Assembly: GCA_019925105.1 (NCBI GenBank)
Contig: JAHGAU010000033.1
Span: 372,001 to 436,000, forward strand
DNA from: Niebla homalea
Lineage: Eukaryota; Ascomycota; Lecanoromycetes; Lecanorales; Ramalinaceae
DNA length: 64,000 nt
Reading direction: 5' to 3'
Part shown: one piece after another, positions 37,240 through 50,055 of the stretch
Position numbering within the stretch: position 1 is the stretch's first letter
Layout: the number at the start of each line of letters is the position of its first letter
The notes under the pieces: model-generated
Database searches by the model: none
Told to the model about the DNA's origin: nothing
The model's input: only the letters and a program-made list of their open reading frames with translations
Position numbers and translations under genes: made by a program

Positions 37240-37400
37240 TATCGTATAATTAAAGGAAGTTTCCTATCCTTTTACTTATAAATACCTTCCCGATATCTAT
37301 ATATATCGTAACGGGTTTTAAGTAATAATTTATATATTCTTTTAACGTAACGATTACGTCCTTTACTTTAATTAACGCGGTATAAAATAATTATATAAAT
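37240..37400 (-). pseudogene. Gypsy copy B: integrase core remnant
   Basis: On the minus strand the frame reads VTLKEYINYYLKPVTIYIDI, then GKVFISKRIGNFL. This fits the ...HG.P..I.SDRG..F.S..W..... part of the D,D-35-E core with S-D-R-G decayed. It lies on the C-terminal side of RNase H, as in Ty3/Gypsy. Confidence 0.65.
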
Positions 37401-38309
37401 TATAAGAAATAATTTATTATATTAAAAACGTACTAAAAACCGCTTTATACTTATTTAAAAGGGTTAATAAAGTCCGCCTTAAATAGGTTAAAAGAGGCTT
37501 CTACCTTAATTAAACTTAGTAAAACCGTACGGCTTCCGTATATTTATTTTATATAAGCTAAGTACCCTTATACGTATTTTATAATATCTTTTATTATATC
37601 CGGTTATTAATAATGATACCGTAATTTCTTTAATATAATTTTTAATAAAAAGTATTTCGCGTTATTATAGATTTCCTTAAGTATTTATATTTTTTTTTAT
37701 TAAATATACCGTTTAACGCTTCCCGTATTAATAAAATAACTTATTAATAGTTAAATTAAATCTATAATTCATAAGCTATTTATTAAATTTAACTTATTAA
37801 ACCATATCTTTCTCCTTTAATTTTATCTTTATTTTAAGGTATTTAATAATATTAATATATTAATTATCATCTTTATAATAAAGCAGTTTTTTAAGTTTTA
37901 ATACTTCTATAAGCTTATAATCGATTTATATACGTTTTATCTTATAATCATTATTTAATCTTGTATTATATATTTTCGTCGGTTTATTATTGATTATCCT
38001 TTATAATTGTAATTCTCTTATATCTACTTTCTTCCTTTTATTTACGCTTTTCTTTATTAACTTTCTTTTTGCGTTTTAAGTTAATTAGCCCTTTAATTAT
38101 TATATCGTGATTTATATATTATTTCCTTAAAGAGCCTTTTTAATATAACATAATATCCTCCTTTATTACTCTTTTAGAATTATACCGTGTTATTCTTATT
38201 CCTTTATACCTTAAAAGCTATTTTCTTTATTACCTTTTAAGTATATAATTTGGGTTATTAAATAATACCCTTAATAAGCTATCCGTAGTTTTATTAATTT
38301 TTCCTTTAA

Positions 38310-38640
38310 TATATTCAATTTTAATATATAGCCTTTTTAACTTACTTACTTATTTTATGAAGATATCCTTATAATAATTTATATTTATAAATTTTATAAG
38401 TAACTTATAATTTATATATATAATTAAAACTTCTTTTATATTTAATATATAAAATTTTTTTTCTTTAAATATAATAATAATTATTAATTCTTACTTATAA
38501 ATATCGTAATTACGTTCCGCTTTATTTATTATATATAAGTTATAGATAAATAGGATAATATAACCGTTTTAAACTTAAATAATATAATATCCGGCTTTAT
38601 ATTTTAAGGTATTAATATATATATAGACCGGTATCTTTAA
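38310..38640 (-). pseudogene. Gypsy copy B: RNase H domain remnant
   Basis: A long minus-strand frame with few stops. It contains KAERNYDIYKQELIIII (family: L..AERNYDIYDKELLAIV), reading Q for a TAA that derives from CAA. Then come INYKLLIKFI (family: TDHKNL..F) and IKIEYIKGKINKTTDSLLRV (family: EYIPGK.N..ADALSR). The match over about 110 residues makes this the clearest domain in the element. The catalytic D-A-S near the start has decayed to I-N-T. Confidence 0.85.
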
Positions 38641-38686
38641 ATCTTATTTAAATAAAGCTTTAATTTCTGTTACTATATTTTATATA

Positions 38687-41600
38687 GAAATAGAATTATG
38701 AATGGCGACGAACAAAGGGACCCCAGAGGTCCAAAACGATGCATATATATATAGCTTTAATAACAGTGAGGGGAGTATATTAAGTGCGATAAATGGAAAT
38801 GGCGTAATAATTAAGAATAAGGTAATAAACGGGTAAGTAACCCATATTAATAGAAACTGCTACGATACGTATAAATAATATAATAATAATAAGCTGAATA
38901 ACGTTTAAAATAGGTAAGGGAATTAAGGTTAATAAAATACGCGTATTAAAGCGCGTAAAATACGTAATAATAATACGGAGGTAATAAATAAATAAAAAGG
39001 TAAAAAGGCCGGTACGGCATTAATAATAAAAGATATAAACGGGGGAAAAAGGCGGGAAAACCGCGGTAAAAGTATTATTAAGGGTATATAAAAGGGAAAT
39101 AAAACTGGTAAAAAGGATAGGACCTTAAAGGATTAAAAATAAAAAGCAGAGATAATATATCGCCCGGTAAAGGAAGGTAAAAGGGTAATAAAGGAGGCGA
39201 TAAAGGCCTTAAAAGGACTCCTTACGGTAAAGTAGAAGGATATTATATTAAAGATTTAACCGAAATTAAAGATTAAATTAAAAAACGTAAGGGACTTCTA
39301 TATAAAAATAAAGGTAAAATTAAGGGAAATAAAGCGTTTATAAAGCTTTTAAGGGGCGGGAGTAAAAATATTAATAAAGGGTAAAAACGGCGGCTTAAGA
39401 TTAAAGGTATAAAGTAAAAATATAAAAGTAATAACCTTTTAAATAAGAAAAAGTTAAACGATAAAAATAATAAAAAAAGTATTTACAATAAAAAATAAAA
39501 AGATAACGGAAGAAAAGGTAACTATATTAAGGAAAATAAAAATAATAACGGTCCGCCTATTTAATAATAAGGAGAAAAACGTAATTATAAAAGTAAACCC
39601 ATTATAGTTAATAAAAGCTTTTAAAATAATAATAAAATTATTAATAAAATTAATTATTATAATACGTAAGTTATAAAGTAAAGATATCCTCCTTAATATA
39701 ATATCGTTAAAAATAAAAGAAAACTTAAAAAAGTTTAAAATTTAAATTAATAAAAAAGAATATAAGTTAATTAAAGTTTTAAGGTAATCGTTTATTATTA
39801 TAATAAATAAAATATATTTATTATATTTCATAAAAACCGAAAAAGAAATTATATTAAAAAATATATAAAAAAGAATATAGTTTTTTATTTAAGGCTTAAG
39901 ATCGTTAACTATAGGCTTCCTCCGGTAATAAAAAGACTTAATTTCTTAAGATATATAAAAAGGTATTTTACCGTTATATTAAGTATAATATTAATAAAGA
40001 TATATAATAACGTTTTAAATAAAAAGATTATTAAAAAGGGATTACTTAAGATAATTTAATTATAAAATAAAATAACGGATATTTATTAATATTTTAAATA
40101 TTAAACTTATAAATATATTATTATAAAATATTTTAATATTATAAAATATATAATTTACGTTAAGGGTTATAATACCTATAAGTATATAAAGTTAATAATT
40201 AAAGGGTTTATAAAAAGTATACTTAAATATATTATATATAATAAAGAAAGATACCTTATATAAGATTCTAAGTATATAATAAAAACTAAAGAGATTAAAC
40301 GTAAAAAAACCTGAATGACCGTGAAAATTTAACGGTATAATACGTACGGAACTGGTTTAACGGGTTAATTAAAGGTAATTCTAAGATATAAGCTTAATTA
40401 ATTAAATAATAAAAGGTAAATAATAATAACGGATAAAGTAAAAAAAAAAAGCTCTTCGCGATCTTAACCTTAAAGGCCGGCCGTTTTACGTTTTTAATAA
40501 TAACTGGGAAAATATTAAGTTAAAAAACGCTTAACTTTAATAAAAAGTCTGTAACTTAAACGGATATAAATAAGGGAGCCCTTATAAAGGTTAATATATA
40601 ATATATTAACGTTTTTAAAAGTAATATAATATAACGTCCGTAATAAAAGAATTAAAATAATAATATTAATATTTAAATTTAAAGAAATTAAAAATATTAA
40701 TATTATAATAATATAAAAATTATTATATAGCTTATATATATATTTATTTATTAATTTAAGGGAGGGGTTTTATTTAACCTTTAAGGGGGATAAAATAACC
40801 AGAATATACTTCTTTATAAATAAATAACTTAACGTAAATAGCTAGGATATTACTTATTATAATAAAAACTTTTATATATTTTATATTATAAAGGAAAAAA
40901 ACTTAAAAAGCGATTTTAATATTTATAATATATATAACCTGCCGTTAATTAATAAGGAAAAACTATTTATAATACCGTTATTTAAAGAGATCTTAATTAT
41001 TTTAAATAAATATATATTACTTAAAGACTTTAACCTATATGATTATATATAAAATAAAGAAAAGCGTATAATAAATTATATTAAATCGGATGATTTATTA
41101 ATAATTATTATTTAAATTAATTTCTTATTATTAATATTATAAGGAATTATTATATAAAAGAGTTATAAGTTTAAAATAACGATTAATTTAACTTTTAATA
41201 TGGAAAAGATTAACGGCGCGGTTATAATATATAAGCCGTAAAAGGACTTAAAATATAACTCGGATTATATATTAATATAAATAACCTTAAATTAAACCGT
41301 TAATATAACCTTATTATTACCGGTAAAGAAAACGTAGAAAACGGTTAAGGTAATAAAGGTTTATATAAAAACGGAGGAAATAATAATTTAATTTACGGAC
41401 CTCCTTTAATTAAATAATAAAGATTAAATTAAGCTCTTTATAAAGTAAATAATAAAGGTATTAAATAAGATAATTAATAAAATAATTCTAATAATAAAAC
41501 CCTTCTAAAGAGTTAAAATTTATTAAAATAAAGGGTATATAACCGTAATTATAAAAACGAAAAAGCTAATAAAATAAGTTTTTAAATATAAAAATTAAAA

Positions 41601-44021
41601 AATATTTAATTAATTAAAAATTACTTAAGAAAAAAAAGAAAAAATTATTAAGAAAATTAAGTAAATATATTTTTAATTTACGGTATATAACTTAACGGTT
41701 TTACCTCGTAATATTTAGAAGTTAATAAAGTATAATAGAAAATAAAATAAGAAATTAAAGTTTATTTTTAAATTCCCGCCTTTTAAAAGACTTAATAATA
41801 TATTAATTAATATCTTTAACGGTAAAATTAAGGCCCTTAAAAAAGTATTTTTCTTCCTTCCGTTAAAGGTTAACCTGGACGATATTAATAACGTTATATA
41901 CCCCGATCCCGTATTAATAAATAAGGTAATAATATAAGATATAATAATTAAAACGATTAATAAATTAAAGAAGGATAAAGCCCCGGGACCAAATAAGATC
42001 CTTAATAGATTCCTATTAATGGTAATATTACCGTTTAAGAGGGTTTTTATCTATTTTTTTTAAGTATACTTCGACGTCGGTTATTATTTACGTAAGTTTA
42101 AGAAGGCGAAGACGATCATCCTTAAGAAGCCTATTAAGCCAGATTACTCTAAGAAGGTCTAAGTTGGAAACTTTATTAACGATATTTACCTTTTAACCTA
42201 TAATACCTCTATATGTACGAACTATCTGGAATTAAAACAGGCCTATGAAGTCTATCTTCGGTAAATAAGAATTTACGGGGCTTAATTTATGCCGTATAAA
42301 TACAAGCTTATCTATATAATTAAGAGCTTAAAGCTATATAATATAATAATTATAATAAACTTAAATAAAATTATAATAAAGCCGGATACCAATATTAAAG
42401 TCCTTAGCCTTTAAGTAAATAAGAAGCTTAATTAAAAAGACTATATAAAAAAAGCTTAAAAGAACATAACTTTATAAGAAAAAGGCCTTATTTATCTCGT
42501 TATATTAATATAAAAAATTACGTTATAAAAGGCCCGGACCGTTTACCAGGCCGTAATAAAGCTAGTTATAATATATATTATAGCCATTTAATATATATTT
42601 AAAGATATTCCGGGATATAGGAAGGAGCTTATTTAAATATTATAAAAAGTCTAAAACCGGTATTTAAGAATAATTAACGGTATTTATAAAGTAACTTTTA
42701 TCCCGGTATTAAAGTTTAAAGTTTTTATACCGTTAATTAAAATCTCGTTAAATTAAATAATTACTTAAATAAAATTAAAAAGATATATATACTTAATTAC
42801 GATAATAGGAAACGGACGGATCCGCTAGAATCTTAATAAGCCTTAAATTAAAAAGAGTAAATTAAAGATATTTATCCCCCCTTTTATTAAGATAAAATAG
42901 GAATAAATTAAAAAAGAAATTAACCTTATTAATATCCCGGAGGTTAATTTAAACGTATATAAACTCCCGTTAAACGTAAGAAAAACCGAGATTAAAAAGA
43001 TTTAAAGAATAAAGGTTATAATAATTACTTTATAGGCTATAATAAAGTAAATTAAGCGTTAACGGAAATATAAAGACTTTATATTTTAAAATTATTATTA
43101 TTTAACTTTTAACGATAAAAAGATTATTAATAAGTATTTTTATTATTATAATATTATAAAAAAAAGTAATAATATATTAACCATTTAACTCCGGACGGAT
43201 AAGAACGGTTTAATTTACTTTTTATTTATTATATATACCGGAAATTGGATAAATACCCGATATAAATATAGATAAAGAAAGTAAAACGTTATATATATCT
43301 TTATCTCTTATTTTTTTATTTATAAAAACTAAGTTAAAACTTATTATAAAAGTTAATATTTATAATTACCGTTAAATATTATTTATAAAATAAGGTATCC
43401 GGGTAATCGTTAAATTTATAATATTTACCGGATTATTATTATAATTTAACCTTATTATAAAGATAAATAAGGTTATTAAAAACCTTATAAAGAAAACCCG
43501 TTACCGGTTAAAGAAGAAAAAGAAAAGCGGAAACCGGTTATATTAATTATATAAACCGGAAAGTATTTTCTATAACCGTAAAAATATAATAATAAATATT
43601 TATTAAAAGTCCTTAAAAAAGTTAACGGCAATAATGATATAAGAAAAATATATATTAAGTATATAAATATTAATAAAAATATTTAGAAACGTTACGTAAA
43701 ATTAAAGTAATATAAATATATAAAAGAGCGGAAGAATAATAAGCTTAAAAATAGCCTTTATAAGGATATAATTATAATATTATTAATTTTTATAAAGGAG
43801 TTAAAATATAGGAAATATATAAATAGATTATTACTCTTTAAACGGCCGTTAATATCCTTTATCTTAAGGGATAGAGGGTAAAAACCTGGTAAACGCCGGT
43901 TTTTACTTTAACGTTATAAGTATCAGGTTTTTACGGTTATTAATAAGGTTAAAAGGCCGCGTATTAAGGAACGCCGGAATTAGCTTAACTAGATCCGTAA
44001 TATAAATCAATCAATCAATCA
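38687..44021 (+). mobile_element. LINE copy 3, with a deletion in the reverse transcriptase
   Basis: Flanked by the 12-bp duplication ATATTTTATATA (38675-38686 and 44022-44033) and inserted into the RNase H-coding part of Gypsy copy B. A 15-nt leader precedes the ATG at 38702-38704 (ATGGCGACGAACAAAGGGAC), the best preserved ORF1 start in the window. ORF2 shows KDFNLYD (endonuclease, about 41024), KDKAPGPNKILNRF (about 41970-42014) and FINDIYLLTYNT (RT active site, about 42173-42205). Start to tail is 5320 bp, 471 bp less than copy 1. The missing part lies at about 42160-42170 and removes the RT blocks between DKAPGP and F-A-D-D. The region 41970-42280 is markedly less RIP-mutated than the rest. 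Confidence 0.9.
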
Positions 44022-44033
44022 ATATTTTATATA

Positions 44034-44321
44034 AGTTAAAACGATATATTTTCTAACTTTTCTTATTTTTACTTTATATTTTTAATTAAATAAATAAACG
44101 GATAAGCCATTTTTATAAAGTTTTTAATCTATTTTTTTATTATATTAATAATACTTAAGAATCCTTTAACGTTTCTTATATTTTAAGGTATAGGTTAATT
44201 AAGTATCTTCTCGTATTTTTTAAACTTAATTTATACGTATCCTTTTATTTTATAGTTTTCTTTAAATACTTTAATTTTCATTATATTAATTTTTAATTTA
44301 TTAAATAATAGCTTTAATTTT
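44034..44321 (-). pseudogene. Gypsy copy B: RT-to-RNase H connection segment
   Basis: A 0.3-kb island of Gypsy copy B between LINE copies 3 and 4. On the minus strand it reads ...KFKKYEKILN-PIP-NIRNV, then KGFLSIIN, then IKNFIKMAYPFIYLIK. The canonical pattern is GI..DP.K...I..WP.P....V.SFLGF.NYYR.FI..FS..A.PLT.LTKK. It joins 38674 and 50056 to give one continuous domain once the LINEs are removed. Confidence 0.8.
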
Positions 44322-44334
44322 AACTATAAAATTT

Positions 44335-47300
44335 GATTGATTGATTGATTGATTTATACTACGGATCTAGTTAAGCTAATTCCGGCGTTCCCTAATACTC
44401 GGTTATTTAACCTTATTAATAACCGTAAAAAACCCGATATTTATAACGTTAAGAATAAAAACCGGTATTTATCTAGCCTTTACTTACGTTTTAAGGGTTA
44501 AGAGTATTTACGGTTATTTAAAGAATAAGAATTTATTCATACGTTTTTTTTAAGAAAACCTATAATATTACGATTAAATTTATTTAAGGATTATTTTTAA
44601 ACTTATTATTCTTCCGTTACTTTATAGGTTTATTTAATATTAAAATTTTAAAATTCTGATTATATTATTAAATATTTTCATTAATACGTATATTATTATT
44701 ACTTTATTTATATAACTTTATTAACCGATATAATATCGCTTTTTATATTACTTTAATATTTATAGCCCTTTTAATCCCTTATTAAGTATAGTTTTTCCGT
44801 TATTGTTTTTTACCCTTGGGTTAACGGCGAGGTTTCTTAGTTAAATCTTCGATTATTTTATTTATTTCTTTGGTTAAGCTAAATTATAATAATAAGCCCG
44901 TAATTATTATAAATTTAATAACCGCTTTAATACCTTTTTTATTAATAAGTATTTGATAATAATTATTAATCCTTATTTTTTTTAATTAATCTTAATTTAA
45001 GCTCCTTAAATAATAAATAAAAGATTAATATATATATAATATTTTATTTTCGTTATTTATACTTATAATTAACGTTAATCCGGTTACCGGTATATATAAT
45101 AGAAAAAAAGTAGGTTAAACCGTTTTTACTTATTTAAAGTTAAATTATTAACGTATTATTATTTTTCCTTATAATTTTATAATGCCGGAAATACTTATTA
45201 ATAACCTTATTATTATTTAACGCCGGGTATTATCGCCCTTAAAAGATTAATTCTTTATATTTATATTAATACTTTATTTATTTCCTTATAATTTATAGGG
45301 TAATCGACGTTAATTTTATTTTTATAATTTTCTTTTTTTCCGTTACTTTCGTTTTAAATAAAAGTTTATATATTTTTATATTAATTTCTTAAACGTAAAT
45401 TAAATTAACCTTTTTTTTAATTTACTTTAATTTAACTTCTATGGAAAAAATAAATACCGTTTTTTTATACCTTTTTATTTGAGGTTTCTTATAGTTTTAA
45501 TGAATACGTTTATTTCTTATTAACGTATTTTAATTTATACTTTTTTTAAGCTTTATTTAAATAATTATTTAATTTAAAATTAATTTTATTAATAATATAA
45601 AGACTTTAGATTTTAATACTGGGACGGGAATTATTTTATCTATTTTATTTATTATTCTTAAATATTGGTTTTAAACCTTTTATAATTACCGGACGGGCTT
45701 TTTCTTATTTTAAGTATATTTTTAGGTACGTATTAAATAATTATTATATATATTATTATAAGCTTTATAACCGCTTAATAAATAATTCTAGCCTTTTATA
45801 AAATAACTTCTTACGTTAACGTTATAAGGTAAATAAGGTTTTTTTCTTATAAAATTATCTTCTTTTAAACTTTTCTTATATAATTTTTTTAATTTAATTT
45901 CCTATTAACTTATAAATTAAGTATTTTAATATTAATTTCCGGGTTTACCGTTATATTATTTAAGTCTATTATAATTATTATATTATATAATTTCGGGCTC
46001 TTTATTATATAAATAAGCTTATATTTATATAAAATAAATTAAACTTTATATAGTTTTACTTATTATAAATAGACTTTATAAGCTTATTTTAACTTTAAAT
46101 AATTTATATAAATAAATATATTATAAATTAAGAAGTAAATATTATTAATAAAGCTTTTTATTTAAATTTTTTATTTTAACTTTATTAAGTCTTTAATAAG
46201 TAGGCCGTTAAAAAATAAGAATAAAATTTAAAAAAATCAATAATTTTTAAGGAATCTTTATTATTACGGGCTTTATTATATTTATCTTTTATTTTAAGTT
46301 AATTAACGTTATTTAATTATTTAAGAAACTTTCTATTTAATTTATAAAAAAAGTAAAATCCCCTTTTTCCGTAAATTATATAATAACCTTTAATAGTTTT
46401 TTTTATTAAACGTTTTTATAATATTTAAGGAAAAAAGACTTATAACGTACTTTTACCTATAACTTTATATTATATATACGTTATTAATTAAGCCTTTAAG
46501 AACTATTTCTATTAACCATTTTCTTTTTACTTTTATTTATTAATTAAAGAATAATCTATACTTTTTTACGTAATTACTTAAGATCTTTATAATTACCGTT
46601 TTTAAAGCTTTCCTTAACGTATAAAGGAATATTATAGGTTTATATAACTTTATTTCTGAATAATTTAACTTAACCGGTTTCTTAAAGATAATTATTTTAA
46701 TTTCTTTAAATTTATAAGGGTAATATCCTATATTAAAGTAAGCTTAAAATAGGTAAATAAAGACCTTTCTGAATAATAATATTATTATAAATAGGAACTT
46801 ATTTAATATATTATTAAGTCTGGGGGTTTTATTTTTTTTCGGTTTATTAATTATTTTATTTATTATTTTTTAAGTTATTATTTTACTTATTATTATTAAT
46901 TTAAAATATATTATACCGTCGATATTTATTAGGTTAATTTCCGGTAACGGAGGAAAGAACGTCTTTTTAAGAGCCTTAATTTTACCGTTAAAGGTATCCA
47001 TTATTATACCGTTTGGTCTTTTTAAGGGTAAAAGCTTAAAAATAAATTTAAGTTTTTTACTTTATTTTTTACCGTATTTTATTAACTTTTAAATATTATA
47101 AAAGGAAATTATTAAGTTATATATTATAGCCCGGAAGTACGTTTATTTAGCCTTTTAAATAATTTTCTCCTTTTCCTTTTAAGCTTTTTTTAACCGTTAA
47201 AACGTCTTTTAATTCCTATATTTAATAGTTTATTTTATAAGCGCTTTTATCTTTATAGTTATTTTTATATATTCTTTATTTCAATAAATTTTAACTTTTT

Positions 47301-50042
47301 AAACGGCTTTATTATTAAGATTATAGCGTTAATTATTTCATTTAAAGCCTTTCTTATTTACTTTATAAAATAATTAATTTATTCCTTATTATTAAACCGG
47401 GGGAACTTTATTAATTAAGATATTACCTTTATTATTTTTATAAATATTTTAATTTCCTTAATTGTCTTTTACGTTTATTTAAACGGTAAAAGCAGAATTA
47501 TATTAACGGATTAATTTAAAGTTATTTATATTAAGATATAATTTAAATTATATTTTAAGTCCTCTTAAGGTTTATATATTATAATTAAGTTAATAATATT
47601 TTCTGAGTTAAATATTAAGTTAATTATAATCTTAAGTTTACGGTTTTTTTATATAATAGTTTTTTTTAATATTAATAACGTAAAATTAAATTATATAATA
47701 ATTATTAATAGCTTTTTAAATTTAATATAATTAATTATATAATCATCCTTATTTTATTAAACGTAATAAAGATTAAAATCTTTTATTAAAAAATATTTAT
47801 TAAATATAGCTATAATATCCTTAAATAATAGGATTAAAAAGGGTTTTTTCTTATTAATTAATAGTAAATTATATATATTATAAATATTTAAATTACCTTT
47901 AATACCCCTTTCTTATATAATTTAGAATATATATAGGTTCTTTCCGTAATAAATAATATTTTAATTATCTATTTTTAATTTCTTATTAATAAAGAAGTAC
48001 GTTTATATCGTTTTATTACCCTTAAAAGTTAAATAGAAATTATCTCTTAAGTTAATTAAAAAATAAATATTAATATTATGGCTTTAATTATTTCTTTACG
48101 TACGTTATATTATATTACCCTTAAAAGCGTAAGTATATTAAATATTAATGTTTATCGGGCTTTTTTTATTAATTTCTATTTTTATAAACGGTTTCTTTTT
48201 AAGGTTAAGCGTTATTTATTTTATTTTTCTTATTATAATAATAATCCCGGTCGGATAGCCGGCTTTAAAGGTTAGTATCGTTATAAAGTTCCTTTTCTTT
48301 ATATTATTAATTACCGCGTTTTACTTTTCCCCGTTTAATAAGCTCCGTTTATATCTTAAAATCGTTTTTAATTACTTTATCGATTTAAGTTTATATAAAT
48401 TATAATATTAAACTTTAACCGTTATCCTAATCTCTTTATATTAAGTTTCCTTTATTTTTATTATATACTGTAAGTTTTATATTAAGTAATTATTATTATT
48501 ATACGCCGCGTATTTCAGTACGTTTTTTATTAAACCCTTTATTATTAAGTTAACGTATTTATACATATTATACCTTTCGGTATATACTGCGTAATTTATA
48601 TTATTAAAATACCTTATAATAATATATTTATACCCTTAATATTTAAAGTATTAATAAATATTTATTATGCGGTCTTAAGGTCTCGTTAATTTAAAGGATT
48701 TACTTTTTATTACCTTTTTATTAAAAATATTATTATATATCTTTATTAACGTTACGTTTAAGATAATTATAGAATATTTCTTTATATAATTAAAAACGTT
48801 TAACCTTTTTACTATAAAAAGGAAACTATAATTAACGATCTTTAATTTAAAGTAAAGGACCGTATTTTCCTTTTTTATCCGTTTTAAAATAATTTACTTT
48901 TCCTTTTCCGTAAACTTTATTAAGTATATTCCGTTTATTATAATAGTGAAAAATTATCTTAATATTTTTATTATTTTATACCTTTTTTTACCGGTTTATC
49001 CCTTTAATTTCTTTAGCCTTTTTTTCATTTTTAATAAAATTATATTAAGGAAAATATCCCCGTTTTATAGTTTACGTATTATACTAATTTATTTTATTAA
49101 TAACTTTTTTATTATTTTAAACGCTTTTATTAATTATAATAAATTTATTTTTACCGTTATATTCCTTTTTTTTATTTAATAATTATATGGTTATTATTTT
49201 TATTTTCTTTAATACTGCCGTTTTCTTTCCCGTTTTTATTTTTTTTACTATTAACGTTAACGCCGCCTTTACGGCCTTTATTATTTAACTTATTCCCTTT
49301 TTTTTCTTTAAAGTTTTTGTCGTTATTCTTTTATTTTATATATATCTTTTCTGTCTTTTTTTACCTTTATCCGCCGGCGTTTTTATTACCGCCTTTTAAG
49401 CTCCGTATAACCTTTTTAACTCCCTTAAATTTCTCTTTATATTTACGTAAAAGTTTTTTATTCCCTATAGCCCGATTTATAATATCGGTTAAGTTTTTAA
49501 CGTAATATTTTTTTATATAATTATAAGGAGGTTTTTTAACGTTTTTACCGTTTTTTCCCTTTTTACTTTTCTTTCGCGTATTTAACGGTTATTTTTTTTA
49601 TAATTTATTTTTATTTATTTAATATTTCTTTATTTTTTATTTAGTTTTCTTTAAATTTATATATACTTAATAAGGCTTTTTACGTTTCTATTTGCCCCTT
49701 ATTTATCCTTACGTACCGTCTTTATTCCCTCCGCCCTTTATTTATTACCTTTTATAATAATACTTTTACGCGTTATACGCGTCCCTTTATACGTATCTTA
49801 TTAATTATAAGCTTTTTATTTAATTTAAGGCTTTTTTATTTTATATTTATCGCGTTATTTATATAACTTATTACCGTTTTTATTAACCTAGGCCGTTTCC
49901 CCTTCCTCCTTTTTTATTTTTATTATTATTCCGCTTCCGCTTATCGTATTTAAGGTATTATCCTTACTATTACTTAAGCTATGTACACGTACATCGTTTC
50001 TGACCTCTGGGGTCCCGTTGTTCGTCGCTATTTTCTCGTTTC
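44335..50042 (-). mobile_element. LINE copy 4, full length, RIP-inactivated
   Basis: Flanked by the 13-bp duplication AACTATAAAATTT (44322-44334 and 50043-50055), possibly a few bases longer if RIP differences are allowed. The tail GATTGATTGATTGATT is at 44335 and the ORF1 start (ATA after RIP) is at 50029-50031. The leader of about 11 nt is the shortest of the five. The RT block reads NKPKKNKTPRLNNILNKF at about 46800-46866. Start to tail is about 5.7 kb, some 90 bp less than copies 1 and 5, so there are small deletions. Short plus-strand open stretches at 48078-49505 are antisense artefacts of this heavily T-rich strand. Confidence 0.88.
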
Positions 50043-50055
50043 AACTATAAAATTT

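Larger units (their letters stand above)
32580..38674 (-). mobile_element. Gypsy copy B, 3' internal part with RNase H and integrase
   Basis: Minus-strand continuation of Gypsy copy B, up to the target duplication of LINE copy 3. RNase H is read at about 38640-38310 and integrase at about 37400-37240. Between the integrase and the LTR lie some 4.7 kb, far more than the integrase C-terminus of a usual Gypsy element needs. Around 35690-35940 the sequence is less mutated, and one minus-strand frame gives a basic stretch (KKATRQTSPITRLKELIE), which is unrecognised. No envelope-like or chromodomain motif could be read. The extra length could be an additional gene or another old insertion with blurred borders. 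Confidence 0.75.

Noticed and set aside
44335..44355. GATT/TCAA tandem units at LINE ends as a possible microsatellite or CRISPR-like repeat
   Set aside because: They occur only at LINE 3' ends next to a target duplication, so they are the element's tail. There are no spacers.
48078..49505. Three plus-strand open stretches rich in F, I, L, Y that look like membrane proteins
   Set aside because: They are antisense to the RIP-mutated ORF1 region of LINE copy 4. T-rich codons give false membrane-like proteins. The same applies to 6088-6270, 33835-34017 and 62584-62769.
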